From Warburgia ugandensis (lineage: Eukaryota > Streptophyta > Magnoliopsida > Canellales > Canellaceae): a stretch of 64,000 nucleotides of DNA. The stretch covers positions 19,112,990 to 19,176,989 of the forward strand of contig CP141139.1 in the NCBI GenBank assembly GCA_035236585.1, written 5' to 3'. Under the pieces are notes generated by a model. It searched no databases, had not been told where the DNA came from, and saw nothing but the letters and a program-made list of their open reading frames with translations. Within the stretch, counting starts at the first letter, position 1. Every line of letters begins with the position of its first letter. Below are positions 32,746 through 44,452 of the stretch, piece by piece. The position numbers and the translations under genes were made by a program.

Positions 32746-35439
32746 CTGCCTTCAAGAGCTCCTATCTCAATCTAAGTGGCCATTCGCTTTCGGCTACTGG
32801 AATGGAAAATTCTAGATTATACTAATTTTGGATTAACATAGAATTGTTTTTTGAAAAAGAAAAAATAAGTGTTTTTGAAAAGAGAAGTGCTATCCACTTT
32901 CAAACTACTCTATGACACTCATCTAGGCCTTATCTTTGGATGATATGACCCATTTATCTTCTTCACACTCTTCTACTTAGGTCACATGCAAAGATCATGC
33001 ATATTACATGTTGTTAGGTGCTAGTTTTCTTAGCTAGAAAGACCTTTTTTTATTCATGATCATTGGACTTTTCAATTGAGAAAACTAGCAAAAGAAAATA
33101 GTAGCTAAAAGTAGTCAATGGGAATAAGGCTTTTTAGAAGGCCTAATTAGGGGAGGCAAAGAAGATGAATAGGCCAAATCATTCAAAAAGATAAAAGAAA
33201 ACAAAATATCATCCAAAGAGTTATCGATAGTGGGGTCATTGAGTCAATATGGATAATATTTATCCTATGACACATTAGAATTATAAAAAATGGAACAAGA
33301 ATGAACTAAAACAAAGTAAAATTTATGAGAGAAGCCATAAATATATACTGAAATAAATAGGCATTTATCTATTTTATTCTCACTTGACAATTTTGACAAG
33401 AATGAAATGAACTAAGGGCTACATAATGAGCTACAGACCTTGTCATAGTAGCTAGATAGTACATGACCTCGTACATTATTCTCTCTAATAATCTTAATTC
33501 TCAATATTATTGGTCTCATTGTTCTCTAATCTCCATATCACATGCAAAACAAACACGAGACAAGAAGCATCGTTACCATTGCATAAGCAAATAAAGAGAA
33601 TAATAACATGAATAAAACAATCTTTATATGATTGACAAACTTTCCCCGATAAGAGGTTAGTAGTTAGAACAACTTATTAGTATAGGAGAAAACTTCCAAA
33701 GCCTTCTAAGGTTCTCTTCTACAAGCTTCTGAACTAGCCAAGATAAGTTGTATATAAGAGCTTCAATCCAACCAAAAAAAGTTGCACAAGGTATGAGAGA
33801 TTGAGACTTTTCTAACTTATATTTTTCTTTCTAAAAAACATGAATACCACAGAGGAAGCAAGAGGAAAAAGAAAGGTTTTTCTTTTGGTTCCTTATTTCT
33901 CAAAATCTCATTAAGGAGTATTTATATAAGAGCCCTAAATCAACTTCTAACCCTAGCCTTACGTAGAGGGCAATCTAGATCCTAAGGTCTCTAATTATTT
34001 TAAGACACAATTACCTCTTATGATAGGTCAACTATTAAATACATCACCCACTTATGAATACCACATATATTTTAAGTTTATCTAAACATGATTTAAATAT
34101 TTGAACTGTACAAATCAAATATCTAGATGATAAATCTAGATAGATGATCCAACAACATAGTCTAGATCCTTTGGTTTGGTCGACCACTGGGACCATCAAG
34201 AATCACATGGTTATACCTAGATTTAAAGGTTTGACACCATATCAGTGATACCTATAGATTATCTTGATCACTTGCATATGATCACATCTCAAGTTCTTTA
34301 AGAACATATGTTGTAACTCAAATATCTCTACCACACTCTATATCTCATTGTCTACTGTTACTTTTCTTAGCTTCTCAAACATTAATTTAGAGTGTGTTTC
34401 AATTCTTACAATGTCTTGATTATCCCACAACATATTATTCTCATCTTGATATTTTATAACTCCAAAGTTAATCGAAGTAAATTTTTTCTAGAATTTTTTC
34501 TATAGCTACTATGCATAGTCATCAAATTTTGTTTAAACAATCAACATTCTTTCGATAAATATTGAAGTCTCTTCTTTATCAAAAGTATTGCTTATTCATC
34601 AATCTTGACCAAATTGTCACAATGTATAACTATAGGGTGATTAATCATGTACTTTAAGTTCTTCTTGTCTAAAATAGTATACATCATTCTTGTCATGTAC
34701 TCATCTTATGTAGACTTCTTTATAAGTACCCATTGGCAACCAAAACATTCCACTTGAAGGCAAAATATAATGTCTTATGTCAAGCCAATTATCAATAATA
34801 ATTTCATACTCGTACCCTAAGTTCTTTTCTTTCAAATTTTAAGCTTTGTTGGTTCAATAACTTAGTTTGTTTTGGAATTTTTTGAACCCTCTATGTATAG
34901 TTGTTATTTTCACAGCCTTTTTTGAATGCAAATTTCTAAATTTAGAATATATGAGCCTTATAATTATTATCTATCAAAGAACAATTAGTTATTAGAAGTT
35001 CCTCCCTCAAAGAACATGTTTTTCTCCCATAAAAGTAAAGATAGGAAGGCTTTAAATAGGAATGCCTACACTTCCTAATGTGAGACTATTATAAAGATGA
35101 GAGATGCTAGGAACAAGACATATTTCCAAAGTCCTAAAATAGCAATTGTCTCATGGATGTTGATGATAAAAGCATCACTTTAAAGAAATATTAATTTTAC
35201 ATTTTTATTTTAAATTAACAAAACTATTAACCTATCACGTGTCACCTCTTTTTCTCTTTTTCTATGCTAAAACTACACCATCATACTCTTTCTTTCTTCA
35301 TCCAGTCTTCTTCCTTTTTCACATTTTCTTCAAGGTTTTCTTTGTGCTTTGAAGCAAATAGCATCAAGGAAGAAAGAAAATCATGATAAATGGTCAGTTG
35401 ATGTCCCAAAATTTCTACCACTTGGTGGTCCAAGCCAAT
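32746..35439. other. AT-rich spacer, no gene seen
   Basis: About 2.7 kb without a recognisable protein, RNA or element boundary; probably decayed repeats. Confidence 0.45.
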
Positions 35440-35444
35440 GTTCT

Positions 35445-38107
35445 TGTCACGACCCGGGTTTTTATATGATGCAATGTTGATAAAAAGGCGAGATCTCTTG
35501 TTTTATAAATATGAAATGCATGAAAATCTTTTTCATTTTGAAAACAACCTTTCATAAAAACCCCGAGTGTGAAAACTCATTCTCAATCTATTTAGTCATG
35601 GCAAAGTTTTAAATCAATAATGTTCCCAAGAAAGTGTTAGTCACAGCCCCAGCTATTAGAGAGTAACTACAATCAAGTAACATTGAAAGATAAGATAGGG
35701 GTCTACTTACTTGTGCTTGGTCTGTTCCTCCTAGTGCAAATGTCCCTTGACCTTAGGTATTTACTTTGTATCTGAAAAATGTTGGGGATTGGGTGAGTAT
35801 ATAATATACTCAGTAGGGCCTATCACTACTAGTTTTATAAATGCATGAGATGTTTTAAAATCATATGCTCATTTATTCAAAATATGCGTATGTTTGAATA
35901 CTCGAGTTCAAAATTAGTATAAGAATCCATAATCAATTTCAAAATATGCATATGTTTGAATACTCGAGTTCGATATAAGTATAAGAATCCATAATCAACT
36001 GAAATTCTTATAACTTAAAAGATCACATAATTCCAAAAGTGAAAGTATCATATATCTGATGATATCATGATATGCAATAGATGCCTCATGGAGTCCAACT
36101 CATGGACCTCTAATATGGTATGGTCGACCAACCTCATATCATGCTACATGAAATGCACATCAAACCATAGGGTCCACTATGCCCACGGCCTCCTCGCCGT
36201 GTGGTCCCCGGGTACCTGAGGACACTTGGTCATAGCCTCCACGGGGCCTATGACACGCCGACCAGTCCGTGACACCGGTGGTAGCCCCCCGTACCACATG
36301 CGGTCGACGTAGGGACTTGCCTCTTTTGGGCGTGGTACCCATCCACCCTATTAGTGGTAGGCCGGGTGGCCAACCCAGGCCCCTCGGCATAGCACCCACG
36401 GGCTTACTTGCCCAAATAACATAAGATAAGTCAAAACCTTTGGTTAAAACTTGTCCTCTTTTGGGTTCCTCACAACTGCCTGGCCCTCGGCACTCCAAAT
36501 CTTTTGGCAACCCTCAAGGACATGCAATCTTTGCAAGTACATAAATCATGCAATGCATGCACTTGTTTGCAACACATGTATGTGCATAATGTATATGCAG
36601 TCATTCCAAAACATGGCTATGTATAAAGCATTTATCATGCATGCTGAATTTATTCATACAAATCACATGCAAATCAAATCATATATCTAAAACATAAGTT
36701 CTCAAATAACAATAGTTCTTTTAGAAGAATCTAATAGTGATAGAGCACCTACCTGACTAGGTCGCGTTCACCCTCTTGTCCTCGTACACTCCTGAACATG
36801 GTTTGGGGACTTAAGGTTAGTTTAACCTATCTTTAGTGGGTTTAGAGCATTTGGGTCTCATTACTTAGGCATTAGGGGTCCATCCCTATGCCTATGGGTG
36901 TCCTAAGGTCCTAATTAGGCCTTGGTATTCTCAGTTTTCCAGAGTCCTAGCGGTCACGCGCCACCATCCTATTCTAAGGGTCATGCCCTACTTTTATTGG
37001 GCTTTTATTAGGGATTTTATAGTTTGGATGTGTCCGCGTCGTCGATACGGACACAACGCCTTTTGTGGCGCCTCAATCGGAGCTCTAGATCTCAAGTTAT
37101 AAGCGTTTTAACATTGCATGTACATATAGTATTAAAGACAAACAAAGAGGAATGCTAGCGGCGCGCGTCTGCGACGTGCGCCCAGCATTCTTAAGAACCA
37201 AAAAAACGACGCCTTGCTAGTGCGCTGCGCGTCTGCGGCGCGCGCCTCAGAGGGCGCGTCTGAAGACGGGCTTGACGACCCCGCTCGTCGTTCTTTTAGC
37301 TGGCGCGTCCAGCGACGCGCCCGTTTGGTTTTTTCCAAACGGCGTCGACTGCGTCGACGTGGGACGATCTGTTGATCGTCCCGCTTGATGTGACTGGGTC
37401 GTTCCTCGGTCACCCCGGTTCGACCTGTCGAACCGGTGGCTTTGGGGACGTCCCGGTGGTCTTTGTGGCTCCCTTGGAGGCCTATTCTGCATGGTTTTTC
37501 ATGGAAAAACCTAGGGAAATCGTTCCTGGAACTATGGTGGAGATGGGTTTGGGGTTTTTTTTTTTCGTGCATACCTGCTTCGTGGGTGGTTTTCTCTCCA
37601 CGTTTTCCCCCCTTGCTCACTGTTTCACGACTGGTTTTCTCCAAGGCTTTTGGGCTGCCATTAGAGGCACCCAAGAGCTCTATTTATAGAGCTTTTACAG
37701 AGGATTCTGGAGGGTTTCTAACCGCCTTTGAATGGCGGTGGGGAACCCTCTGGAATGGCGGTGGTTTCTTCTTGAAACACCGCCGTTCCAGAAACCTCTA
37801 GGAGGTTGAAGACGACGGGGTGCCCGTATCAAAACGGGCACCTGTGTTTTTCAGATTAAATCGTTTTTGAGAAATTTACAGTTTTGCCCCTGAATTTCAA
37901 AGGGCCATATCTTGCTCATTTTAACTCCGTTTTGGGTGATTTTGGTCTCGTTGGATTCCTTTTTCCGAGACGCATCTAATGGAACCACTTTTGGTACCAA
38001 ATTCCTGGGTTTAGTTGTGGTGACTAGTGAAATGACCAAAATGCCCTTTTCTTTAAAATTGAACTTTTCATTGCTAAACTTGGAATTTCAAAATTGGAGT
38101 CATTACA
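35445..38107 (-). mobile_element. solo LTR 2, same family as 27760-30388
   Basis: Begins TGTCACGACCCGGG and ends GTCATTACA. A perfect GTTCT duplication flanks it at 35440-35444 and 38108-38112. It is collinear with solo LTR 1, including the TATA palindrome at 37676-37693 and the gene-like GC-rich middle. It differs by an internal 62-bp tandem duplication at 35878-36000. A 180-codon arginine-rich frame inside is not a supported gene. Confidence 0.87.
35878..36000 (+). repeat. 62-bp tandem duplication inside solo LTR 2
   Basis: Two units starting at 35878 and 35940 with shared words CAAAATATGC, ATGTTTGAATACTCGAGTTC and AGTATAAGAATCCATAATCA. Solo LTR 1 carries a single copy at the matching place. 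Confidence 0.85.
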
Positions 38108-38215
38108 GTTCTGTTGGTAGAATATGAATAGGTTTGAAAACCATTGGTGATATTTTAAGCTGGTCAATTGAAATCCTAGCAAATGCAGAGTTACGCTTGC
38201 TAAAGAGATAACCCA

Positions 38216-38218
<3 letters not shown>

Positions 38219-38293
<75 letters not shown>
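38219..38293. repeat. (CT)n microsatellite
   Basis: About 37 uninterrupted CT dinucleotides. Confidence 0.97.
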
Positions 38294-38297
<4 letters not shown>

Positions 38298-39487
38298 GCT
38301 CATTTATTAATGATTTGAACCATTAATCTTTGAGGGCTTATGTTTGAATAAAAAGTAAGGAAATCAAGTGGCTAAGAAGATATTCAACTAATCCAAGCCA
38401 TAAAGTAATACTAGTTGCACCAAATGATCTAATGTAAGAGGCAAAGTGGCATTGATTGATCTAACCATAGAGTGGCATTGATCTCTCTTACTCGTTTGTG
38501 AGTGATGCTAGTTGATATCATCTTCTAAATGGCATTGGTTGATCTCTTTTCCCATTACATGGTGTTAGTTGAATTGCCTTGGGAACTAAACTAGAATTGG
38601 ATAGATGAGAGCATCCACTGCCACTCTCTTCTAGAAAAACTTGACCCCACTTGGAAGAAAAGGATGATTACTTAATTGCATTGATTGAGTGAACTCAAAA
38701 TTGCTCTTACCACTGCTAAAATGGTTGTATGAAACTAGGCCCATAGGCACTTTGTATAGTCTTCCTTGACTGACCAACAAAGGGCATTCTAGATTGGCAC
38801 TAAAGTTATGGTAGTTACCATTTTGGGGTCAAAACTTGAATGGCTACCCAAAATAACTACTTGGAGCTCCAAACTATAATAAAGCTTCTCCCCTCACATT
38901 TGGATATTAAGTCTCTGCTAATAATGAGTCTCTCACTTTTGAAGATTTTCAAGTTCCTTCCCCCCTAACTCTCTCAAGGTGGGGAACTTTATGTTCTCTT
39001 TCAAGTTTTGGGGTGTTTAAGAGAGATATTAGCCTAGGTATGAACTTGGTCTAGCTTCATAGATAATTCTACATCGACATGCTTTGTGTTCTTGACTTTC
39101 GATCTTAAACTTTGGTTTAGTCTTGATTCGTAGGATTTAACACCAGCTTGTTTTGTGCCTTTGCTCCCTAAGGTCCTAGCTTGGACTATCATAGTCTTCA
39201 TCCACTATGGTGATGCTTGTGTTAACCATCAAGTGTCTTGGACCCCTCAGGTCTTAACCATGGTATGGATAATTAAGTGATTAACCAACAAGCTTAGACT
39301 ACTTAGGTCTAAGCTGGCCATTGGCTTAACACCAAACCATTGTTCATGTTGACATATTTTCTTGTATAACCTAGCCTATAGTCATTATTCATAAACAAAT
39401 ATCATGTTCAGGAAGGCATAATCATAGCTCACAAGTCACTTGACTCATGTATAAGATGCTTCATACCACACAAGCTTATATTATTCC
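38294..39487. other. spacer, no gene seen
   Basis: Contains recurring GGCATTGATTGATCT-type words near 38440-38560; no coding sequence supported. Confidence 0.45.
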
Positions 39488-39800
39488 CATCTTGGGAAAC
39501 ATGTGATATGGAATTGTTTGGACCTCTCCCTTGCTAGTCGTACATTATCTTTGGTTCCTTTTTACTACTTTATGGCTCTCTTGGCTTGTTGCTTATAATT
39601 AAGGAATATGCTAAATTATCAAAGGTCTCGTCCTTCTCTTGTTACCATGTAACTGAAAATCCAAATGCTTCAAGCTTTGTACTCACTTTCACTTGTTTAG
39701 TAAAACCCCATTTGAAGGAGAAGTTGTATTATTTCCTTTTATGATTATGCCCATTGCAAAATATATGGAATGATCATTTCTGCTAATACAACCTCATAAT
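39488..39800. repeat. dispersed repeat, copy 2 (partner at 4712-5045)
   Basis: Same order of shared words as 4712-5045. Family unknown. Confidence 0.55.
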
Positions 39801-40726
39801 GGATTACTGATGCTCTAAATATCTAATCCTTAGGTGATCATAGCTTTGGAATTCCAAGTTGAAAAATTAAAAGGCTACCTTAGGAATCCACCTTGGGAAT
39901 GTGAAAACAACGGAAAATAAACCTATTGCAATGCCTCTAGGACATGGAATATTATGGCAAGAACCAGAACATTAATGGTGTTGATCAATGATATGTGGGC
40001 TCATCTTTGTGTTAATAGACTCTAAGCATGTGACACCTATAATCTCTCATTAGATAGGTTTTGATTGTCTAGTTGCCAAGTCAAGGAAGAGACAAATAGA
40101 GGTTAAAGAGGAAAGGATAGATGGGACTCAAGCTGACATATGGGTTGACTTTTTTTTTTTTTGTACAAGCAAATATCTACATAGCAAATCAGTCACGCAA
40201 ACTCTAAAAATAATCCATAGCTTAAGGGGAAATTGGTGACTTGAACATACAATGAAGCACATCACATGGAAGATGCTGATTTGTCCACAACAAATCATGC
40301 TAGACATTTGTTGGCAACATATAGGTTGTCTACAGATATGATTCATATGCCTGGTGTAGCTAAATATTTATCAACTTTTTACATACTTAGAAAGTGTTCC
40401 ATTTGATACAAAAATGTCCCTTTTTGATGCTTCATTTATTTTTGATAAATGTGGTGCACAAATGCTATTTCAAAAGAACATGTATTTTCTAAACATCTCT
40501 TCATAAAGATAGTTTCCTTTAGCTTAAAAGAGTCTCGGTAGTAGTCCATGCTCAAAAGCATAGAAGGAGTCCATGCCATGTTTTTCACATGTATAATTAT
40601 GAGTTTATGGAGATCTAATCCAGTCACCATGTTTGGGATGGCTTAGATAGGCTAAATGTACAAGTTCATAGCCATTGGATGTTTTCAGCCTATGTTTCTT
40701 TGAAATAAAAGGCATGACCATCAATT

Positions 40727-40775
<49 letters not shown>

Positions 40776-42504
40776 GGCTAGGACCATTGGAACTCATTGT
40801 TATCATGCTAATCAACCAAGTTTTGTAGTCCAAATAAGATGATTGTCTTAGATGTTCGAAATGAAAGAGAAAAATGGTGGTGTTGATTCCTTCCACTCTT
40901 TTGAGTTGTGGACGAATTGAGAATCAAAACATAAAAAACAAAGTCTAACACAAATTTCAATGTTAAGTGGGCTTCAAATGAATCACTAATGTTAGTGAAG
41001 AACAAAGCTACAGAACTCTATTTATTTTTCTTTTTTCTGAATGGTTGAAAAACCATAAATGAAGAAACCTTAACCGATCTCGAAGCCATTAATGAAGAAT
41101 CCTAACCAATCTCAAAGTCTAGTTCCCAATTCAATAGACTAGAATTGCTCTTATATATCTACTATAATATAAGATGATGTGCCTTTTCATTGAAGAGTAC
41201 CCCATGTTACTTCTTCCTTTTTCTTTCTTTTTTCTTTATATTTGTATTTTTACTAATAAATGTTGTTAAAAGGGTACCTTTACTATATGTGAGATTCAAA
41301 GTGACTTCCTTTAATTTCATTTATTCTTTCTTCATTGCCTTGTAATAAATTTTCTTATAACATCTTTCTATTTGTTTTTCTATCCTTAAGAGATTTCTAT
41401 TAATAAATACTTTCTCTTTCTTATTTATTTGGCTATTAGATTAAGGGTTATTTTTTCTTTCAAACATCTAATATGCATTTTCATGGGAGAGTGATATATG
41501 TCACTTTCTCCCATCTTTTTCACTTGTACTTATTTATTTTTAAAATATAATAAATATTGGATTCACTACTCACAATTTATATAATATTTTATATCTATAT
41601 TTCAAAAGTGTTGTATTAATTTTTTCAAAAATATCGAGTGTGAGTGAAAAAGTAAAAGGGAGTTCTAATAAGAACTTGTTATCTTTTTCTTTTTCTTTTT
41701 CTTTTTTTAATTCATAAAGAATTAGATATGATCCAAAAAGAACTTAGAAATTTGGATTTGCTAATTTTTACCCCTAGGAAAAGATTTGATCTTGAAAATT
41801 TAGAACTTAGACCTATAAAAATTCCTACTTTTTTCTACTTAAGAATTTCATATTCTATTTCTTTATTATTAATATTTATTACAATCTACAAAGTTGCATC
41901 TAAAAAAGTTATTTTGATGGCTAAATAACTCATCCCATGAATAGTTGGATTATAAAACATATTTTTAGAAATGATGAAGTAGCAAGCTACCATAAGAAAG
42001 GTTTAAAAACAAGCTAAATGATTTTTGACTATTAAAGTTAAATGAAACTTCTAGTGTCCGTTTCATGAGTATCCTTACCAATCAAATTTAAAATCTTTTA
42101 CAAATTTTCTTATGTGCTTCCTTTCTCATCAAATTTTTCATTAATTCTAAAGGGAGTAGTGCACGTATTTATGACATAATGCATGTTCAAAAGTCTTACA
42201 CATTAAACTGTAGGGAGACCATTGTCCAATCGATCTACATCATAGATAGGAACATCGTCAAGATGCATTGCTAGCAATTAAAACATGGATGGATTCAATT
42301 ATTTGGGTTTTGCAAAGATTTGACTATGCGACAAAAATGTGGGGATTGAGATACTCATGGATATAAATCAGCCACGCTCTTGCCAAGGAGTTGGTAGACG
42401 ATACTTCATATACATAAGGTAATTCTCTTGAATTATCTGCTTCCAAAATGTTTTTTCTTTGGATTTTCATCTAGGGAACGATAGGGACACTCATTTCAAT
42501 TTTG
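39801..42504. other. AT-rich spacer, no gene seen
   Basis: Contains the (AT)n run at 40731-40773 and poly-pyrimidine stretches near 41215 and 41690. A word group AGTCCATGCTCAAAAG...GGAGTC near 40540 recurs in diverged form near 46565, 55190 and 55550. Confidence 0.45.
40731..40773. repeat. (AT)n microsatellite
   Basis: About 21 AT dinucleotides. Confidence 0.95.
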
Positions 42505-42513
42505 CAAATAACA

Positions 42514-42897
42514 AATAGTCAGAAGCCTCAGGAAGCGTATCCCTTACAGATCTGTGGTGATTTTTCTGTGGCATGAATGCTTTGAGACGAGGACCAACAA
42601 TCATATGGAGAGCCATGCAGCTGCAAGAGGACTGCGAGAGGATGCTTCAAAGACTGACCAGAAGAACTAGACACATGTACAAGGAGGCAAACGAAGCAGC
42701 GAACTTCCTAGCAAAAAGGGCCTCAACGTCTTGCACATCGGACCAGTGGATAAGCTCCTGTCCAAGCTCTAAGTACCACTCTTTTGAATGATTTAAGAGG
42801 AATCATATATGAAAGGATATGTAAACCTTAAACAGGGTTATGTACTGTCTTAATATTTCTTTTGTATTATTCTTCGTTGTTTAAAAAAAAAAAAAAA
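42514..42897 (+). mobile_element. 5'-truncated LINE with poly(A) tail
   Basis: The fragment ends in about 15 A residues (42883-42897) and is flanked by CAAATAACA at 42505-42513 and 42898-42906. It encodes, at 42573-42791, ERMLQRLTRRTRHMYKEANE followed by AANFLAKRASTSCTSDQWIS, the last part of the RNase H domain of a plant LINE. Truncation at the 5' side, a 3' poly(A) tail and a short target duplication are the signature of LINE target-primed insertion. It sits about 400 bases upstream of F-box gene 2. Confidence 0.85.
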
Positions 42898-43198
42898 CAA
42901 ATAACATGAACATGCATATAGGTGCCATTTGCCACTTTTTCAAACATAGAAAATTGTGTATGTCAAATGAAACTTATACATGTGTCTTCCCATCAACTGT
43001 CCTTTTCATTTTAACACGTTATCTTACAACTGTAAGACGTCGGCCAAAGAAAAAAACAAAGAAAAAAATAATTACGGGAAACAGCGAGGAGCTTTCAATG
43101 TTTTCCAGGTTTTGAACGTTTTTCTTGTTTGGGATTCCTTCTTGGAACCGTCATCTTTTACCGGGAACACGCAGCCAGCATTAACAGGAAAGCATCTG

Positions 43199-43207
43199 TA
43201 TATATAG
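43199..43207 (+). promoter_or_regulatory. TATA box of F-box gene 2
   Basis: TATATATAG about 85-93 bases upstream of the ATG at 43292, a plausible distance for a short 5' leader. Confidence 0.6.
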
Positions 43208-43291
43208 ATACTTGGAAATTTTCTTACTTCAATTCTTCCCTTTATCTACTAAGCCTTCATCACTATCTTCAGTAGTGACACAACATTAGAC

Positions 43292-44452
43292 ATGACTAAC
43301 GATTGCTTCACTCGTCTGAACCGACACCTTCAAGCCGAGATCCTGGCTCGAGTCGATGGCCCGACCCTAGCGGCTGCAACCTGTGCATGTTCTGATCTCC
43401 GTGTCATCGGGGAAGAAGACAAATTGTGGGAGGATCTATGCAGCAAAACATGGCCTTCTGCTCTAGATGAAAAAGCCCGAGATCTCATTTCAACCCATGG
43501 GGGTTTCAACAAATTCTTTGCCAATTCCTTCCCTTCTATCGTCTATAAACCAATTCAAGGAAAGTCATTGATCCCAAAAGGCCCAAAACCAAAAGCCCAA
43601 GTTTCTCCTTCCAGTTTCATGTCGCTAGTCGATGTTTACTACAAGAAAAAGTGCATCTTCTCTAAGGTTTTGTGTGGTATTCCTGGTGCTGGTGATGGTA
43701 AAGAATATAGTGATGAGCGGTTCTTAGATTGCCCATTTATACTCGAAGCTTTGAACTATCGAAGTGATAATGGCATCCCTGATAATGATGATTATTACGA
43801 CGATGACGATGACGAGGAGATCGTGGCTGCGACTCTTCCATCGGTGCCGTTGATGCAGAAGAAGGATCATGGTTGGAAAACAAAGCTGTGCAACATATTG
43901 GACGAAAATGTGAGAGTAAGTTGGGTGGTTTTGGATAAAAATACAGGGGAAACTGTAAATCTTTCAAGCTGGAAGCCATTGACGGTTCGGAGTTACTTTC
44001 CTTCACTGGGCGATTTCGTGATGCGTTTCGGATGTGCTGTGCCGATTGAGAAGGGATTGGTGGGATCCAAATCGGCCGAATGTGTGATTTCAATGAGGTG
44101 TCGGGTGATGGAGAGAGGAGAGTGTTTGACGTGGAGGCATATTGGATTGCACTTTGAGGACATGGATGGGTCGCTGATTGATGGGAGGAGCAGTATGGTG
44201 GTTCTGGAGAGGGCTGTGAGGTGTGAGAGGAGTAGGAATTGGTGGGAAGTTGGGAGTGGTTACGAGGAATATGTTAAGGAGAAGAAGGAGATGAAGCAGA
44301 AGAAGGTAAGGAATGAAGGGATTGTTGGCAGGATGTATGCTTTTGCTGGAATTGTAGTTTTTGCTGGAATTGTAGTTTTTGCTCGGTTGTGCTTCTCTAC
44401 ATTTTTGAATTACTGTTTTCCGGCAGTGGAATGCAGTGATTTGATTCATTGA
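43292..44452 (+). CDS. F-box protein, At2g27310/At2g36090-like, copy 2
   Basis: An intronless 386-residue protein, clearly paralogous to the gene at 17596. The F-box lies at about residues 5-50 (FTRLNRHLQAEILARVDGPT, AATCACSDLR, LWEDLCSKTWPS). Then come GGFNKFFANSFPS, SLVDVYYKKKCIFSKV, an acidic run near residues 163-176, ENVRVSWVVLDKNTGETVNL, SSWKPLTVRSYFPSLGDF and FEDMDGSLIDGRSS. The probable role is substrate recognition in an SCF ubiquitin ligase. The C-terminus carries a hydrophobic segment lengthened by an 18-bp tandem duplication (44342-44377) that doubles FAGIVV, then about 20 extra residues absent from copy 1. The ATG is preceded by a TATA box and a leader resembling that of copy 1. 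The open frame and conserved motifs argue for a working gene. Confidence 0.9.
   Translation: MTNDCFTRLNRHLQAEILARVDGPTLAAATCACSDLRVIGEEDKLWEDLCSKTWPSALDEKARDLISTHGGFNKFFANSFPSIVYKPIQGKSLIPKGPKPKAQVSPSSFMSLVDVYYKKKCIFSKVLCGIPGAGDGKEYSDERFLDCPFILEALNYRSDNGIPDNDDYYDDDDDEEIVAATLPSVPLMQKKDHGWKTKLCNILDENVRVSWVVLDKNTGETVNLSSWKPLTVRSYFPSLGDFVMRFGCAVPIEKGLVGSKSAECVISMRCRVMERGECLTWRHIGLHFEDMDGSLIDGRSSMVVLERAVRCERSRNWWEVGSGYEEYVKEKKEMKQKKVRNEGIVGRMYAFAGIVVFAGIVVFARLCFSTFLNYCFPAVECSDLIH
44342..44377 (+). repeat. 18-bp in-frame tandem duplication in F-box gene 2
   Basis: TTTGCTGGAATTGTAGTT occurs twice exactly, adding six residues to the hydrophobic tail. Confidence 0.95.

Noticed and set aside
37132..37674. 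180-codon arginine-rich minus-strand frame
   Set aside because: Inside a solo LTR, overlapped by open frames on both strands in GC-rich DNA, and not kept open in the sister solo LTR.
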